Assembly (NCBI RefSeq): GCF_021352225.1
Contig: NZ_JAAUVI010000001.1
Coordinates: 496,001-560,000 of the forward strand
Source: Methylobacterium sp. C25
Lineage (GTDB): Bacteria > Pseudomonadota > Alphaproteobacteria > Rhizobiales > Beijerinckiaceae
DNA length: 64,000 bases
Reading direction: 5' to 3'
The notes below the pieces were generated by a model that was not told where the DNA came from, made no database searches, and saw only the letters and a program-made list of their open reading frames with translations. The position numbers and the translations under genes were made by a program. Of the stretch, positions 10,409 to 17,541 are shown in pieces. Numbering within the stretch: the first letter of the stretch is position 1; each line of letters opens with the position of its first letter.

Positions 10409-11839
10409 TCAGCCCCCCGTCACTGCGGCCTTGATGGCCTCGTCGTATGGCATCACCTTCGAGCCGGATTTCTCCGCCGCAGCCTCGGCATCGCGCTTCA
10501 GCAGGTACGGCGCGATCTCGCCCTTGCCGCCAACGGCGTAGAACGCCTCCTTGGCAAAGAGCTTGATGCCGCGCGACGTATCGAAGACGTAGGCGACGTT
10601 GATCTCCTTGCCCTTGGACTTGAGATCGTTGATGGCGCCGAGCGTACAGGCCGCGCTCGAATAGGGCTTGATGTCGCCGCCCTTGACCCAGATTTCGCCA
10701 GCCTTGCGCGGATCGGTGATCGGCTTCTTGCAGAAGCTGTCCTCGCCGGAGACTTCGTAATTCGCGGTGCTAGCGAGTTGCTTGTCGTAGTCGAGTCCAC
10801 GCTCGGCGAAGGCCTTGCGGATCGGCTTGTCGTTGACCCAGGTGGAGACGTCGAACTCCTTCACCCGGTCGAGCTTCTGCAGGACCTTGACGTCTTCCTT
10901 GGCCGCGTCGACGAGCTGCGGTTTGATGGTGGGATCAATGGTCATGATCCCGCCCGGGCCGAGGAAGATGTAGACGACCTCCTTGTCGGTGCCGGTCCAG
11001 GCCGCGATCTGCTCGGCGGCGCGCTTCGGATCGGCCTTCACCCAGGCCTGCGCATCGAGCACCGCCTGGAGATAGGCGTCGACGATCTCGGGATACTGCT
11101 TGGCGAAGTCGGTGCGGACCACGACGCCGTGCCAGGTCGGCAGGTTGGTCTCGACACCGTCGAACACCTTGCGGGCAAAGCCGCGGAACGGCAGCAGCTC
11201 GGCGAAGGGGACGAAGTCGGCATGGGCGTCGATCTTCTTCTCCTGCAGGTTGGTCGAGCCGACCTCGGGGCTCTGGTTCACCAGCCGGAAGAAGGTCTGC
11301 GGATAGCCTTTGTCCTGCAGCGCCTTGAGCACCATGCCGTGGGCGGCAGAGCCGAAGGGAACGCTGACCACCTTGCCCTTGAGGTCGTCGAAGGAGAAGT
11401 TGTCGGTCTCCTTGTTGACCACGATACCGTTGCCGGAGCCGTAGAGATTGTAGGCCGCGACCGAGATCAGCTCGGACTGGCTCTCGGGGTTGTTCTTGAA
11501 GGTGTAGCCGTTCACGACCAGCGGATAGTCGCCCATCGCGCCGAACTGCAGCTTGCCGGCCATCATGCCGTTGGTGACGGGCGGCCCGGAGGTGAAGTTC
11601 TGCCAGTCGAGGGTGATCTTCATGTCGGCATACTTGCCGGTCTTCGGAAGATGCTTCTCGATGAGCTTGAGCTGGCGGATCACGACGCCGACGGTGGCGG
11701 TGTTCGTCGTGGTGTCCTGCGTGCCGATGCCAACGGTGAGGGCGGTCTCGGCGCTGGCGGGGCTCGCGAGCATCGCGCCAGCGGCTGCCAGGAGCGCGAT
11801 CGCCGAGACCGCGCTTCGTCCAACCCAAGTCGACGTCAT
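10409..11839 (-). CDS. Periplasmic NrtA/SsuA-family binding protein with C-terminal NosL-like domain
   Basis: This 476-residue secreted protein has a signal peptide over residues 1-30 (VGRSAVSAIALLAAAGAMLASPASA). Residues ~35-360 match NrtA/SsuA/TauA binding proteins (GKLQFGAMGDYPLVVNG, GKVVSVPFGSAAHGMVL, EIVDAYLQAVLDAQAWV). The family is usually ~320-340 residues. The extra tail from about residue 365 contains C370 and C398 and a WVKGGDIKPYSSAAC...AYVFDTSRGIKLFAKEAFYAVGG...EAAAEKSGSKVMPYDEA pattern that resembles the NosL/TRASH-like metal-chaperone fold; that assignment is mine by pattern and unverified. The ATG at 11839 has GGAG 6 nt upstream; ATG 11842 is the alternative. It is the first gene of the importer operon. 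The ligand cannot be read, but sulfonate, nitrate or a similar anion is plausible. Confidence 0.9.
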   Translation of the reverse strand: MTSTWVGRSAVSAIALLAAAGAMLASPASAETALTVGIGTQDTTTNTATVGVVIRQLKLIEKHLPKTGKYADMKITLDWQNFTSGPPVTNGMMAGKLQFGAMGDYPLVVNGYTFKNNPESQSELISVAAYNLYGSGNGIVVNKETDNFSFDDLKGKVVSVPFGSAAHGMVLKALQDKGYPQTFFRLVNQSPEVGSTNLQEKKIDAHADFVPFAELLPFRGFARKVFDGVETNLPTWHGVVVRTDFAKQYPEIVDAYLQAVLDAQAWVKADPKRAAEQIAAWTGTDKEVVYIFLGPGGIMTIDPTIKPQLVDAAKEDVKVLQKLDRVKEFDVSTWVNDKPIRKAFAERGLDYDKQLASTANYEVSGEDSFCKKPITDPRKAGEIWVKGGDIKPYSSAACTLGAINDLKSKGKEINVAYVFDTSRGIKLFAKEAFYAVGGKGEIAPYLLKRDAEAAAEKSGSKVMPYDEAIKAAVTGG

Positions 11840-11860
11840 CATGCGCTCCGTCCTGTGCAA

Positions 11861-11873
11861 TGTCGCTTCGACA
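11861..11873. promoter_or_regulatory. Inverted repeat TGTCG-ctt-CGACA before the importer operon
   Basis: A perfect 5-bp inverted repeat with a 3-nt spacer lies 22 nt upstream of the binding-protein ATG. Its half-sites TGTCG/CGACA are the same as in the activator sites at 5515-5542 and 12937, but it is too close to the start codon to be a classical upstream activator site. It may be an operator or chance. Confidence 0.35.
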
Positions 11874-11897
11874 TCCAGGTCATGATCAGGCGCTTGT

Positions 11898-11911
11898 CGG
11901 ATCGCGATCAA
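11898..11911 (-). promoter_or_regulatory. Possible CRP/FNR-type box
   Basis: On the minus strand this reads TTGATCGCGATCCG, an 8/10 match to TTGAT-N4-ATCAA. It lies about 60 bp upstream of the importer operon, whose next upstream gene encodes a CRP-family protein. The match is weak and that protein's recognition helix is atypical. Confidence 0.25.
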
Positions 11912-11941
11912 ATGGAGAGGTCGAAGTCGAGTCGATTAGTT

Positions 11942-11985
11942 GCTCAAAAAGTCTCGCCGCCCGCGGGCGTGACGCACTTTTGAGC
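11942..11985 (-). terminator. Hairpin terminator after the CRP-family gene
   Basis: Outer arms GCTCAAAA (11942-11949) and TTTTGAGC (11978-11985) are perfectly complementary, with a 12-bp inner palindrome cgcccgcgggcg (11958-11969). It sits 14 bp past the stop of the CRP-family gene and before the importer promoter region, so it likely ends that transcript. Confidence 0.6.
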
Positions 11986-11999
11986 GAGAAGCATTCGAA

Positions 12000-12785
12000 T
12001 TAAGCGTCGTCCTTGGCTCCGGGCATGCGCGCGAGGACATCGGGACGCTGAATCAGGATCTGGGAGCGCCTGGTCGAGACGATGCCTTGCTCGGCGAAAC
12101 GCTTGAGGCTGATCGTCACCCATTGCCGGGTCGCGCCGACCATGTGTGCGAGATCGGCATGGGTGAAGTCGGCAGCGATCAGGACGCCGCCATCCTCCTC
12201 GACGCCGTAGAGCCCCGAGAGGTGCATCAGCAGGAAGGCGAGCCGGTCGGTGATCGAGCGGGTGCCCAGCATCTGGGCAAGCGCGGAGTAGCAGCGCCCC
12301 TTGAAGGTGAGCCCGTCGATGATGCCGAAGGCCAAGGACGGGATCTTGGTCACGAGCTGGCGCAGGGCCGTGCCCGGCAGGTGCAGCACCGTCGAATTGC
12401 TCGCTGCCATGCCCGACCAGCTATGGGTGCCCGTGCCGAACACCTCCGGCCCCCCCACGAAGTTGCCGGGATACCAATAGGCCAGGGTGATCTCGCGGCC
12501 GGTCGGCGCGGCGTAGAAGACGCGGATGCGACCGGTCTCGATCAGCCAGATACCGTCGTTCGGCGTCTCCTGGGTGAACAGGGTCGCGCCCCGGTAGAGG
12601 ACACGGCGGCGGCCCTTCTCCATGACTTGGCTGCGCTCGGTCTCGCTGAGCCCTTCAAGCAGGGGCCGGGGCCCAGCGGGCTGGGGGAACGCCTCCATTG
12701 GATTCGTCGCGGCTCCGAAGCATGTCGGAAGCGACAGGCCCGATGAGAGATGGGCCGTTTCCGTCCGGACGGGGATGGGCTGCAT
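12000..12785 (-). CDS. CRP/FNR-family transcriptional regulator
   Basis: This 261-residue protein has an N-terminal cyclic-nucleotide-binding-type barrel at ~35-150 (RGATLFTQETPNDGIWLIETGRIRVFYAAPTGREITLAYWYPGNFVG), a long helix at ~155-180, and a winged helix at ~200-245 (FTHADLAHMVGATRQWVTISLKRFAEQGIV). No N-terminal cysteine cluster is visible, so it is not a classic oxygen-sensing FNR. The recognition segment ATRQWVTISLKR departs from the usual SRExVSR, so the target site may differ from TTGAT-N4-ATCAA. The ATG at 12785 has GAGG 7 nt upstream. Its gene has its own sigma-54 promoter at 12818-12832, suggesting a cascade in which a sigma-54 activator switches on this regulator. Confidence 0.9.
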   Translation of the reverse strand: MQPIPVRTETAHLSSGLSLPTCFGAATNPMEAFPQPAGPRPLLEGLSETERSQVMEKGRRRVLYRGATLFTQETPNDGIWLIETGRIRVFYAAPTGREITLAYWYPGNFVGGPEVFGTGTHSWSGMAASNSTVLHLPGTALRQLVTKIPSLAFGIIDGLTFKGRCYSALAQMLGTRSITDRLAFLLMHLSGLYGVEEDGGVLIAADFTHADLAHMVGATRQWVTISLKRFAEQGIVSTRRSQILIQRPDVLARMPGAKDDA

Positions 12786-12817
12786 CGCTGAACCTCGCAT
12801 GTGACGAGGGCAGTGCA

Positions 12818-12832
12818 GCAAAGCCTGTACCA
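12818..12832 (-). promoter_or_regulatory. Sigma-54 (-24/-12) promoter of the CRP-family gene
   Basis: On the minus strand this reads TGGTACAGGCTTTGC, one mismatch (T for C at position 4) from TGGCAC-N5-TTGC, with the required 10-nt spacing between GG and GC. The -12 GC is 33 bp from the ATG of the CRP-family gene, leaving a short leader that includes its GAGG ribosome site. Confidence 0.72.
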
Positions 12833-12902
12833 GCTCTAAACTACGGGGAGGCGAGCCAGTCGCTGGACGCGGGGATCGGACGGGCGTGCCTCCCCGAAGC
12901 GA

Positions 12903-12935
12903 AGCGGCACCGGACCTTCAAAGTCCGATGCCGCT
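12903..12935 (-). terminator. Hairpin after the HEAT-repeat gene
   Basis: Arms 12903-12915 (agcggcaccggac) and 12923-12935 (gtccgatgccgct) pair over 13 bp with one G-U-compatible mismatch and a 7-nt loop. It lies 30 bp past the stop of the HEAT-repeat gene and should end the DUF971-AprA-like operon. No T-run is seen. Confidence 0.6.
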
Positions 12936-12936
12936 C

Positions 12937-12944
12937 TGTCGACG
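12937..12944 (-). promoter_or_regulatory. TGTCGAC-type activator site of the 12818 promoter
   Basis: TGTCGACG is a 7/8 match to the palindrome that occurs twice near 5515. It lies about 105 bp upstream of the -24 element at 12831, close to the ~96 bp spacing seen at the OsmC promoter. Recurrence of the same word at the same distance from two sigma-54 promoters is the main support. Confidence 0.5.
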
Positions 12945-12965
12945 GTATGCGCTGAGGTCCTGGCT

Positions 12966-13931
12966 TCAGACCTCCGCCTGGCACCTGCCAATGGCCCAGC
13001 GGATCAGCTTGCGCACGTCGGGATCGGGATCCTCGGAGGAACGCTCGAGGTAGCTGAGCGCCTGCGGATGGGCGATCTCGCCGAGGGCCGCGGCGGCCTC
13101 CTTGCGCAGATTGCTCACCTCGGATTCGAGGGCGCTGCCGAGCACGTCGATGGCGGCAGTGGACTTGATCCGGCCGAGTGCGTTGGCGGTCTTCGTCTTC
13201 ACCTGCCAGACCGGATCGGCCATCGCCGCGATCAGCGGCTCGACGGCCTCCGGGAGGCGGCTCTTGGCGATGGAGACGGCGGCCTCCTCGCGCACCTGCC
13301 AGTTCTCGTCCTGGAGGCCGGCAAGCAGCGTCGAGACGCCGGGGCCGCCGGAGCGCAGGAAGACCAGCGCCGACATGGTGGCGCGCCGCACGCTCGCGTC
13401 GCTGTCCCGTGCCGTGGCGAGCAGAGCCGGAAGCGCCTCCTCCGCCTTGAGGTAGCCGATGACGCCGAGACCTTCGCGGCGCACTTCCGGAGCGACACTC
13501 TGCAGCGCCTTCAGGGCAGCGGAGAGAGCGTCGGGGATCACCAGCTCGCGCAGAGCGCGGAGAGCCGCAGCCTGGACGAAGGGGTCGGTGTGCTCTGCCC
13601 GTTCGATGAGCAGCGGCCCGCAGGTCGGCTCCTTCTTCTCGGAGAGAGTCTCGGCAGCGGTACGGCGAACCTCCTCGTCTGCATCCTCGAGAGACGCGAC
13701 CAAGCCCTCGACCACATCGGGGCCGTCATGCTCGTCGAGGGCTTTTGCGGCCGCGGCACGCACGGTAGCGTCGTCATCCGCGAGGCCCTTCAGCAGCAGG
13801 ACCTTGGCCTCGGCGCCCACGGCCTCGGCAAGCTCCATCATCGCGACGCGGCGGATGCCGGCATCGGGGCTCTCAGCGCGCTCTGCGAGATCTTCCAAGT
13901 CGTCGTCGAAGGTTTCGAATACCGGTGCCAT
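12966..13931 (-). CDS. HEAT-repeat (PBS-lyase-type) protein
   Basis: This 321-residue protein is made almost wholly of ~31-residue HEAT repeats, for example DDDATVRAAAAKALDEHDG, DADEEVRRTAAETLSE, DSDASVRRATMSAL, DENWQVREEAAVSIAKS and DPDPDVRKLIRWAIG. Such solenoids are docking scaffolds and have no catalytic residues. No signal peptide is visible, so it is probably cytoplasmic. The ATG at 13931 was chosen because upstream codons overlap the ferredoxin gene and read unlike the repeat. It starts 8 bp after the AprB-like ferredoxin stop. It therefore probably scaffolds or assembles the AprA-like/ferredoxin pair; that role is inferred from position. Confidence 0.9.
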   Translation of the reverse strand: MAPVFETFDDDLEDLAERAESPDAGIRRVAMMELAEAVGAEAKVLLLKGLADDDATVRAAAAKALDEHDGPDVVEGLVASLEDADEEVRRTAAETLSEKKEPTCGPLLIERAEHTDPFVQAAALRALRELVIPDALSAALKALQSVAPEVRREGLGVIGYLKAEEALPALLATARDSDASVRRATMSALVFLRSGGPGVSTLLAGLQDENWQVREEAAVSIAKSRLPEAVEPLIAAMADPVWQVKTKTANALGRIKSTAAIDVLGSALESEVSNLRKEAAAALGEIAHPQALSYLERSSEDPDPDVRKLIRWAIGRCQAEV

Positions 13932-13939
13932 AATCGACC

Positions 13940-14173
13940 TCAGCGCAGCAAGTAGGGGATGTTGACCTTCACTGCATTGGTCGGGCAGTCGACTTCGCAG
14001 GGCATGCAGTACCAGCACTCGTCGTACTTCATGTAGGCCTTCTGGCGCGTCTCATCGATCGCGAGGATGTCGAGCGGGCAGACATCGACGCAGACGCGGC
14101 AGCCCTTCTCGGCGATGCACTTGTCGTCGTCGATGACGACCGCGGCGCTCTTGGCCTGGTTGATGATGGGCAT
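13940..14173 (-). CDS. AprB-like 2x[4Fe-4S] ferredoxin subunit
   Basis: This 77-residue ferredoxin has eight cysteines: C19, C25, C28 and C32 (EKGCRVCVDVCP), and C53, C56, C59 and C63 (ECWYCMPCEVDCP). The WYC-x2-C-x3-CP second site and the extra spacing in the first site are characteristic of the beta subunit of APS reductase. AprB is normally ~145-165 residues, so this protein equals only its iron-sulfur domain and lacks the C-terminal tail that wraps around AprA. It follows the AprA-like gene by 43 bp and presumably feeds electrons to its FAD. The FdxA/Fpr pair at 7.3-8.4 kb is a candidate donor. Confidence 0.9.
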   Translation of the reverse strand: MPIINQAKSAAVVIDDDKCIAEKGCRVCVDVCPLDILAIDETRQKAYMKYDECWYCMPCEVDCPTNAVKVNIPYLLR

Positions 14174-14216
14174 GGAGTATCTCCGTGTCTCAGGGGGATA
14201 GGGCCGTCGCGGCGCG

Positions 14217-15959
14217 CTATTCGGCGGCGACTGGCGTCTTGATGCGGAGCTGGTGGTAGGCGCTCATCTCTTCCTCGGCGACGGGAACGATGAACGGGTC
14301 GACCTCGCGCTTGGCGCTCGCCATCCTGCCCTTCTCGTCCTTGAACAGGACCGTGTGGCAGGCCCAGTTCGGGTCGGTTTCCGGGTGGTCGACACGCAGG
14401 TGGTAGAAGCCCCAGCGGCTCTCGGTGCGATAGAGAGAGGCGTGGGCGGCCATATCGGCGCAGTCGAGAATGGTCTGCGTCTCGAGCGCGCGCAGCAATT
14501 CGTGCGGGTCGCGGGCGACGAGGTGGCTGAGATCCTCGCGGACCTCGGCAAAGCGGCGCTGGCCGAGCTCCATCTTGGCCGTGACCTTCGGCGGCTCGAG
14601 ATAGTCGTTGACGAAGCGTCGGGTCTTGAACTCCATCTCGTTGGGGGTGATGCCGTCCTCGCGGCGGGTCGGCGCCAGCACGCGCTCCTGCTCGGCCACG
14701 ACGTCGCCCTGGTCGTATTCGGCCAGCGTCGTCGAGGCACAGTAGGCGGCCGCATGGGCGCCGGCGATGCCGCCATTCACGAAGGCGCCGAGCATGTAGT
14801 TGTGCGGCACGGCCGCCATGTCGCCGACCGCGTACAGGCCGGGCACGGTCGTCTGCGCATACTCGTCGACCCAGACGCCCGAGGCCGAATGGCCCGAGCA
14901 GAAGCCGATCTCGGAGATGTGCATCTCGACGGCGCGCTGGCGGTAATTGGTGCCGCGCCGCTCGTGGAACCGGCCGCGCGAGGGCCGTTCGTTCGAGTGA
15001 AGGATCGTCTCGATCTCGGAGATCGTCTCCTCGCGCAGGTGGTCCATCTTGAGGAAGACCGGGCCGTTGCCGCCCTGAAGCTCGCGCCAGAACTCGAGCA
15101 TCATCTGGCCTGACCAGTAATCGCACTCGATGAAGCGGTCGCCCTTGTTGTTGGCGGTGTAGCCGCCGAACGGGCCGGTCACGTAGGCGCAGGACGGGCC
15201 GTTATAGTCCTTGATCAGCGGGTTGATCTGGTAGCATTCGAGGTTCGCGAGCTGGGCACCGGCATGGTAGGCCATGGCGTAGCCGTCACCGCAATTCGCC
15301 GCGTTCTCGTAGGTGCCGAACAGGTAGCCTGAGGCCGGCAGACCGAGCCGCCCGGCCGCGCCGCAGGCGAGCACCACGGCCTTAGCCTTCACGATCAGGA
15401 ACTCGGAGGTGCGCGTATTGACGCCGATGGCACCGGCGATGCGGCCATCCGCATCCTTGAGCAGGCGGGTGGCCATGTAGCGGTTGGTGACCGCGACCTG
15501 GAGGCGGCGGAGTTGCCGATAGAGCACCTTCTTGACGTTGTGCCCCTCGGGCATCGGCAGCACGTAGGTCCCCATGTGGTGGACCTTGCGCATGTTGTAT
15601 TCGCCCGAGCCGTCCTTCTCGAACTTGACCCCGAGCTTGTCGAGGTACTGGATCATCGGGAATGAGCCCTGGGCGTAGGCCATCACCGCCTTCTGGTTGA
15701 CGATGCCGTCATTGGCGACGGTGATCTCCTTCACGTATTGCTCAGGCGTGGCGTAGCCCGGCACGACGGCGTTGTTCAGCCCGTCCATGCCCATGCTGAT
15801 CGCGCCCGAGCGCTTCACATTCGCCTTTTCCATCAGCAGCACGCGCAGCTTCGGATCGGCCTCCTTGGCCTTGATCGCGGCCATCGGGCCGCCGGTGCCG
15901 CCACCGATGACGAGGATGTCGGTCTCAACGATTTCGACGATGGGACTCGTTTCGGTCAT
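14217..15959 (-). CDS. AprA-like / fumarate-reductase-family FAD flavoprotein
   Basis: This 580-residue flavoprotein has the N-terminal FAD motif ETDILVIGGGTGGPMAAIKAKE and MEKANVKRSGAISMG, a pattern shared with APS reductase alpha. Other AprA-like blocks are FGTYENAANCGDGYAMAYHAGAQL, ECYQINPL and the C-terminal FCSGHSASGVWVDE followed by VPGLYAVGDMAA. AprA proteins are ~610-660 residues. No sulfate adenylyltransferase, qmo or dsr gene is in the window, so I do not call it APS reductase. I chose the ATG at 15959 because the 57 codons before it are arginine-rich and unlike the family. It is the second gene of the operon DUF971-AprA-like-ferredoxin-HEAT. It likely reduces (or oxidises) a sulfur or carboxylate compound imported by the neighbouring ABC system; that is inference. 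Confidence 0.9.
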   Translation of the reverse strand: MTETSPIVEIVETDILVIGGGTGGPMAAIKAKEADPKLRVLLMEKANVKRSGAISMGMDGLNNAVVPGYATPEQYVKEITVANDGIVNQKAVMAYAQGSFPMIQYLDKLGVKFEKDGSGEYNMRKVHHMGTYVLPMPEGHNVKKVLYRQLRRLQVAVTNRYMATRLLKDADGRIAGAIGVNTRTSEFLIVKAKAVVLACGAAGRLGLPASGYLFGTYENAANCGDGYAMAYHAGAQLANLECYQINPLIKDYNGPSCAYVTGPFGGYTANNKGDRFIECDYWSGQMMLEFWRELQGGNGPVFLKMDHLREETISEIETILHSNERPSRGRFHERRGTNYRQRAVEMHISEIGFCSGHSASGVWVDEYAQTTVPGLYAVGDMAAVPHNYMLGAFVNGGIAGAHAAAYCASTTLAEYDQGDVVAEQERVLAPTRREDGITPNEMEFKTRRFVNDYLEPPKVTAKMELGQRRFAEVREDLSHLVARDPHELLRALETQTILDCADMAAHASLYRTESRWGFYHLRVDHPETDPNWACHTVLFKDEKGRMASAKREVDPFIVPVAEEEMSAYHQLRIKTPVAAE

Positions 15960-16026
15960 GATGCGGGCTCGCTGATCGGGCGCTGGCCGGAGCCGCGCAC
16001 TCGGGAAAGAAAACAGGTTCGGTCGG

Positions 16027-16398
16027 TCATGCCGCCTGGGGCGTGCGGTCGTCGTCGACGGCGATCGCCGGGTCGGAGGCCTCTCGGGCGAGGTCGCGCA
16101 GGTAGACCCACGGGAAGATCCCGCGCGCATGCCCGTCGGAGAAGCCGAGATTCACGGCGTATCCGCCGAGCGGATCGATCTTGGTGACGGCCACGGCCTG
16201 GAACGAGGCAGGGAACTTGTCCTCGATCCGGTCCCGCGTGCACCAGGCGCAACGGCAGCGCAGTCGCAGCGTCTCGGCTGGCAGGACAGCCTCCTCGCCA
16301 TTCGCCCAGACGAGACGCAGGTCGCGACCACCGCGGGAGACCACGGCATCGGTCGGAACGGCTTCGGGATCGAACGGCGGTTGTTCGGGCAATCTCAT
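16027..16398 (-). CDS. DUF971 domain protein
   Basis: This 123-residue protein has the DUF971 signature: a hydrophobic beta core (RDLRLVWANGEEAVLPAETLRLRCRCAWC) and a C-terminal GYAVNLGFSDGHARGIFPWVYLRDLAREA. This domain occurs alone or at the N-terminus of gamma-butyrobetaine hydroxylases, and near Mrp/ApbC iron-sulfur proteins. The CRCAWC cluster may bind a metal. The ATG at 16398 is used; an upstream GTG at 16416 would add six residues. It is the first gene of the AprA-like operon, 67 bp before that gene. A role in maturing or supplying iron-sulfur clusters to the pair is a guess. Confidence 0.85.
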   Translation of the reverse strand: MRLPEQPPFDPEAVPTDAVVSRGGRDLRLVWANGEEAVLPAETLRLRCRCAWCTRDRIEDKFPASFQAVAVTKIDPLGGYAVNLGFSDGHARGIFPWVYLRDLAREASDPAIAVDDDRTPQAA

Positions 16399-16642
16399 GG
16401 TGGGTCCGTCATCCACTGGTGCCTGAAGGCAGGTGGATTAGAACCGGCGTAAGAGACGCCAGCGAGCAATTAGTTGCCGGAAGGGCTCGAAAGGTTTCGG
16501 CAGCCTCGCGTCGGGCCGACGTCCGCAGCCTCTAGCGTATGGTCGTCGGGAGAGCAGGATCGCCATCGAGCGACGGCTTCATCCAGCGCCGCATCTGAAT
16601 ATCAGCCGCGCGGCGACGGACTTCGGCGAACAGTCTTCGGTT
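16399..16642. other. Intergenic region before the DUF971-AprA-like operon
   Basis: No gene is seen. It must contain the promoter of the DUF971 operon. One small hairpin ggcgt-aagag-acgcc lies at 16445-16459. A GCAA...TGCC pair nearby has 9 rather than 10 nt between the key dinucleotides, so I do not count it as a sigma-54 promoter. Confidence 0.6.
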
Positions 16643-17392
16643 TCACGTATCGAGCGTCTTCCTGGCGAAGCTCTCGATGTAGTCGATGAGCCGATCTGAG
16701 GCGGCGCCGGCCGCCTCGGCATCACGCCTCGCGACGGCGTCGCAGACGTCGGCATGGAGGTTGGCGGTCAAGGGCAAGTCCGCAGCCTGCTTGTAGTGCT
16801 GGTACCAGAATCGACGCGACAGGCCGGCCATGTTCGCGAGTGAGCGCACGGCAAATTCGTTGCGTGAGGCCGCAGCGATCAGCTCGTTGAATTGATGGTC
16901 GAGCCGCATGAAGGCGAGATCGTCCGAAGAGGCGGCGGCCGCGCGCATGTCGCGGGCAATCGCATCGAAAACCGTGCGCTCTTCCTGCGTCGCACGCTCG
17001 GCGGCGAGCCGGGCGATCAGGCCTTCCAGCACCCGTCGCGTTTCGAGGAGACGCAGCTGAGTGCGCACATTGATCTCCGATACGAGAATCCCGCGCCGCG
17101 GCATCACGACGACGAGGCCGTCGCGAACGAGACGCTGGAGGGCCTCTCGGATCGGTGTCCGGCCGATGCCCAGACGCTGCACGAGATTCTGCTCACCGAG
17201 GACCATGCCCGGCGGCAGGACGAGGGTGGTGATCAGCTCCTCGAGCTGCCGGTAGGCCTTCTCCGTGAGCGTGAGGTCGGGCAGATCCCCCTGATCGGCC
17301 CGAGTGACGGAACCCGCCTTGGCACGGCCGGCGCTCGCTCGCCCACGCTTCTCCAAGCCACGGGTCGAGGACTTCCCGCTCACGAAGTTCAT
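16643..17392 (-). CDS. GntR-family (FadR/FCD-type) transcriptional regulator
   Basis: This 249-residue protein has a winged helix at ~45-110 with TEKAYRQLEELITTLVLPPGMVLGEQNLVQRLGIGRTPIREALQRLVRDGLV, the GntR signature, followed by an all-helical FCD effector domain (RRVLEGLIARLAAERAT, FMRLDHQFNELIAAAS, ADVCDAVARRDAEAA), which often binds a metal and a small carboxylate. The ATG at 17392 is preferred because the upstream codons are arginine-rich and unlike the family. It is divergent from the broken transporter gene, and the intergenic sequence contains a motif repeated before the hydroxylase operon at 18930, so it probably regulates both. Confidence 0.92.
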   Translation of the reverse strand: MNFVSGKSSTRGLEKRGRASAGRAKAGSVTRADQGDLPDLTLTEKAYRQLEELITTLVLPPGMVLGEQNLVQRLGIGRTPIREALQRLVRDGLVVVMPRRGILVSEINVRTQLRLLETRRVLEGLIARLAAERATQEERTVFDAIARDMRAAAASSDDLAFMRLDHQFNELIAAASRNEFAVRSLANMAGLSRRFWYQHYKQAADLPLTANLHADVCDAVARRDAEAAGAASDRLIDYIESFARKTLDT

Positions 17393-17482
17393 GTTCCATC
17401 CGCCTCGTACTTGCCCCGCATGCCTAGCACGCCGCCTTCGGCGATGCATGGCTGATAAAGCCAGTGTGCGCACATGATCGCC

Positions 17483-17493
17483 CACTGATATAT
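17483..17493. promoter_or_regulatory. Candidate GntR operator (CACTGATATAT)
   Basis: The 11-mer CACTGATATAT is the exact reverse complement of ATATATCAGTG at 18886-18896, before the hydroxylase operon. It lies in the divergent gntR/transporter promoter region. Shared AT-rich words in a GC-rich genome at two promoters next to one GntR gene support an operator role. Confidence 0.5.
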
Positions 17494-17541
17494 CTTGCGC
17501 ATCTCAGACATATCCTTCATGCTGACTAGATAAAATAATGC

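Noticed and set aside
14217..15959. Calling the AprA-like gene adenylylsulfate reductase
   Set aside because: No sulfate adenylyltransferase, qmo or dsr genes are in the window, the partner ferredoxin is half the usual length, and family flavoproteins have other substrates.
16460..16480. Sigma-54-like GG...TTGC pair before the DUF971 operon
   Set aside because: The spacing between the key dinucleotides is 9 nt rather than 10, which the enzyme does not tolerate well.
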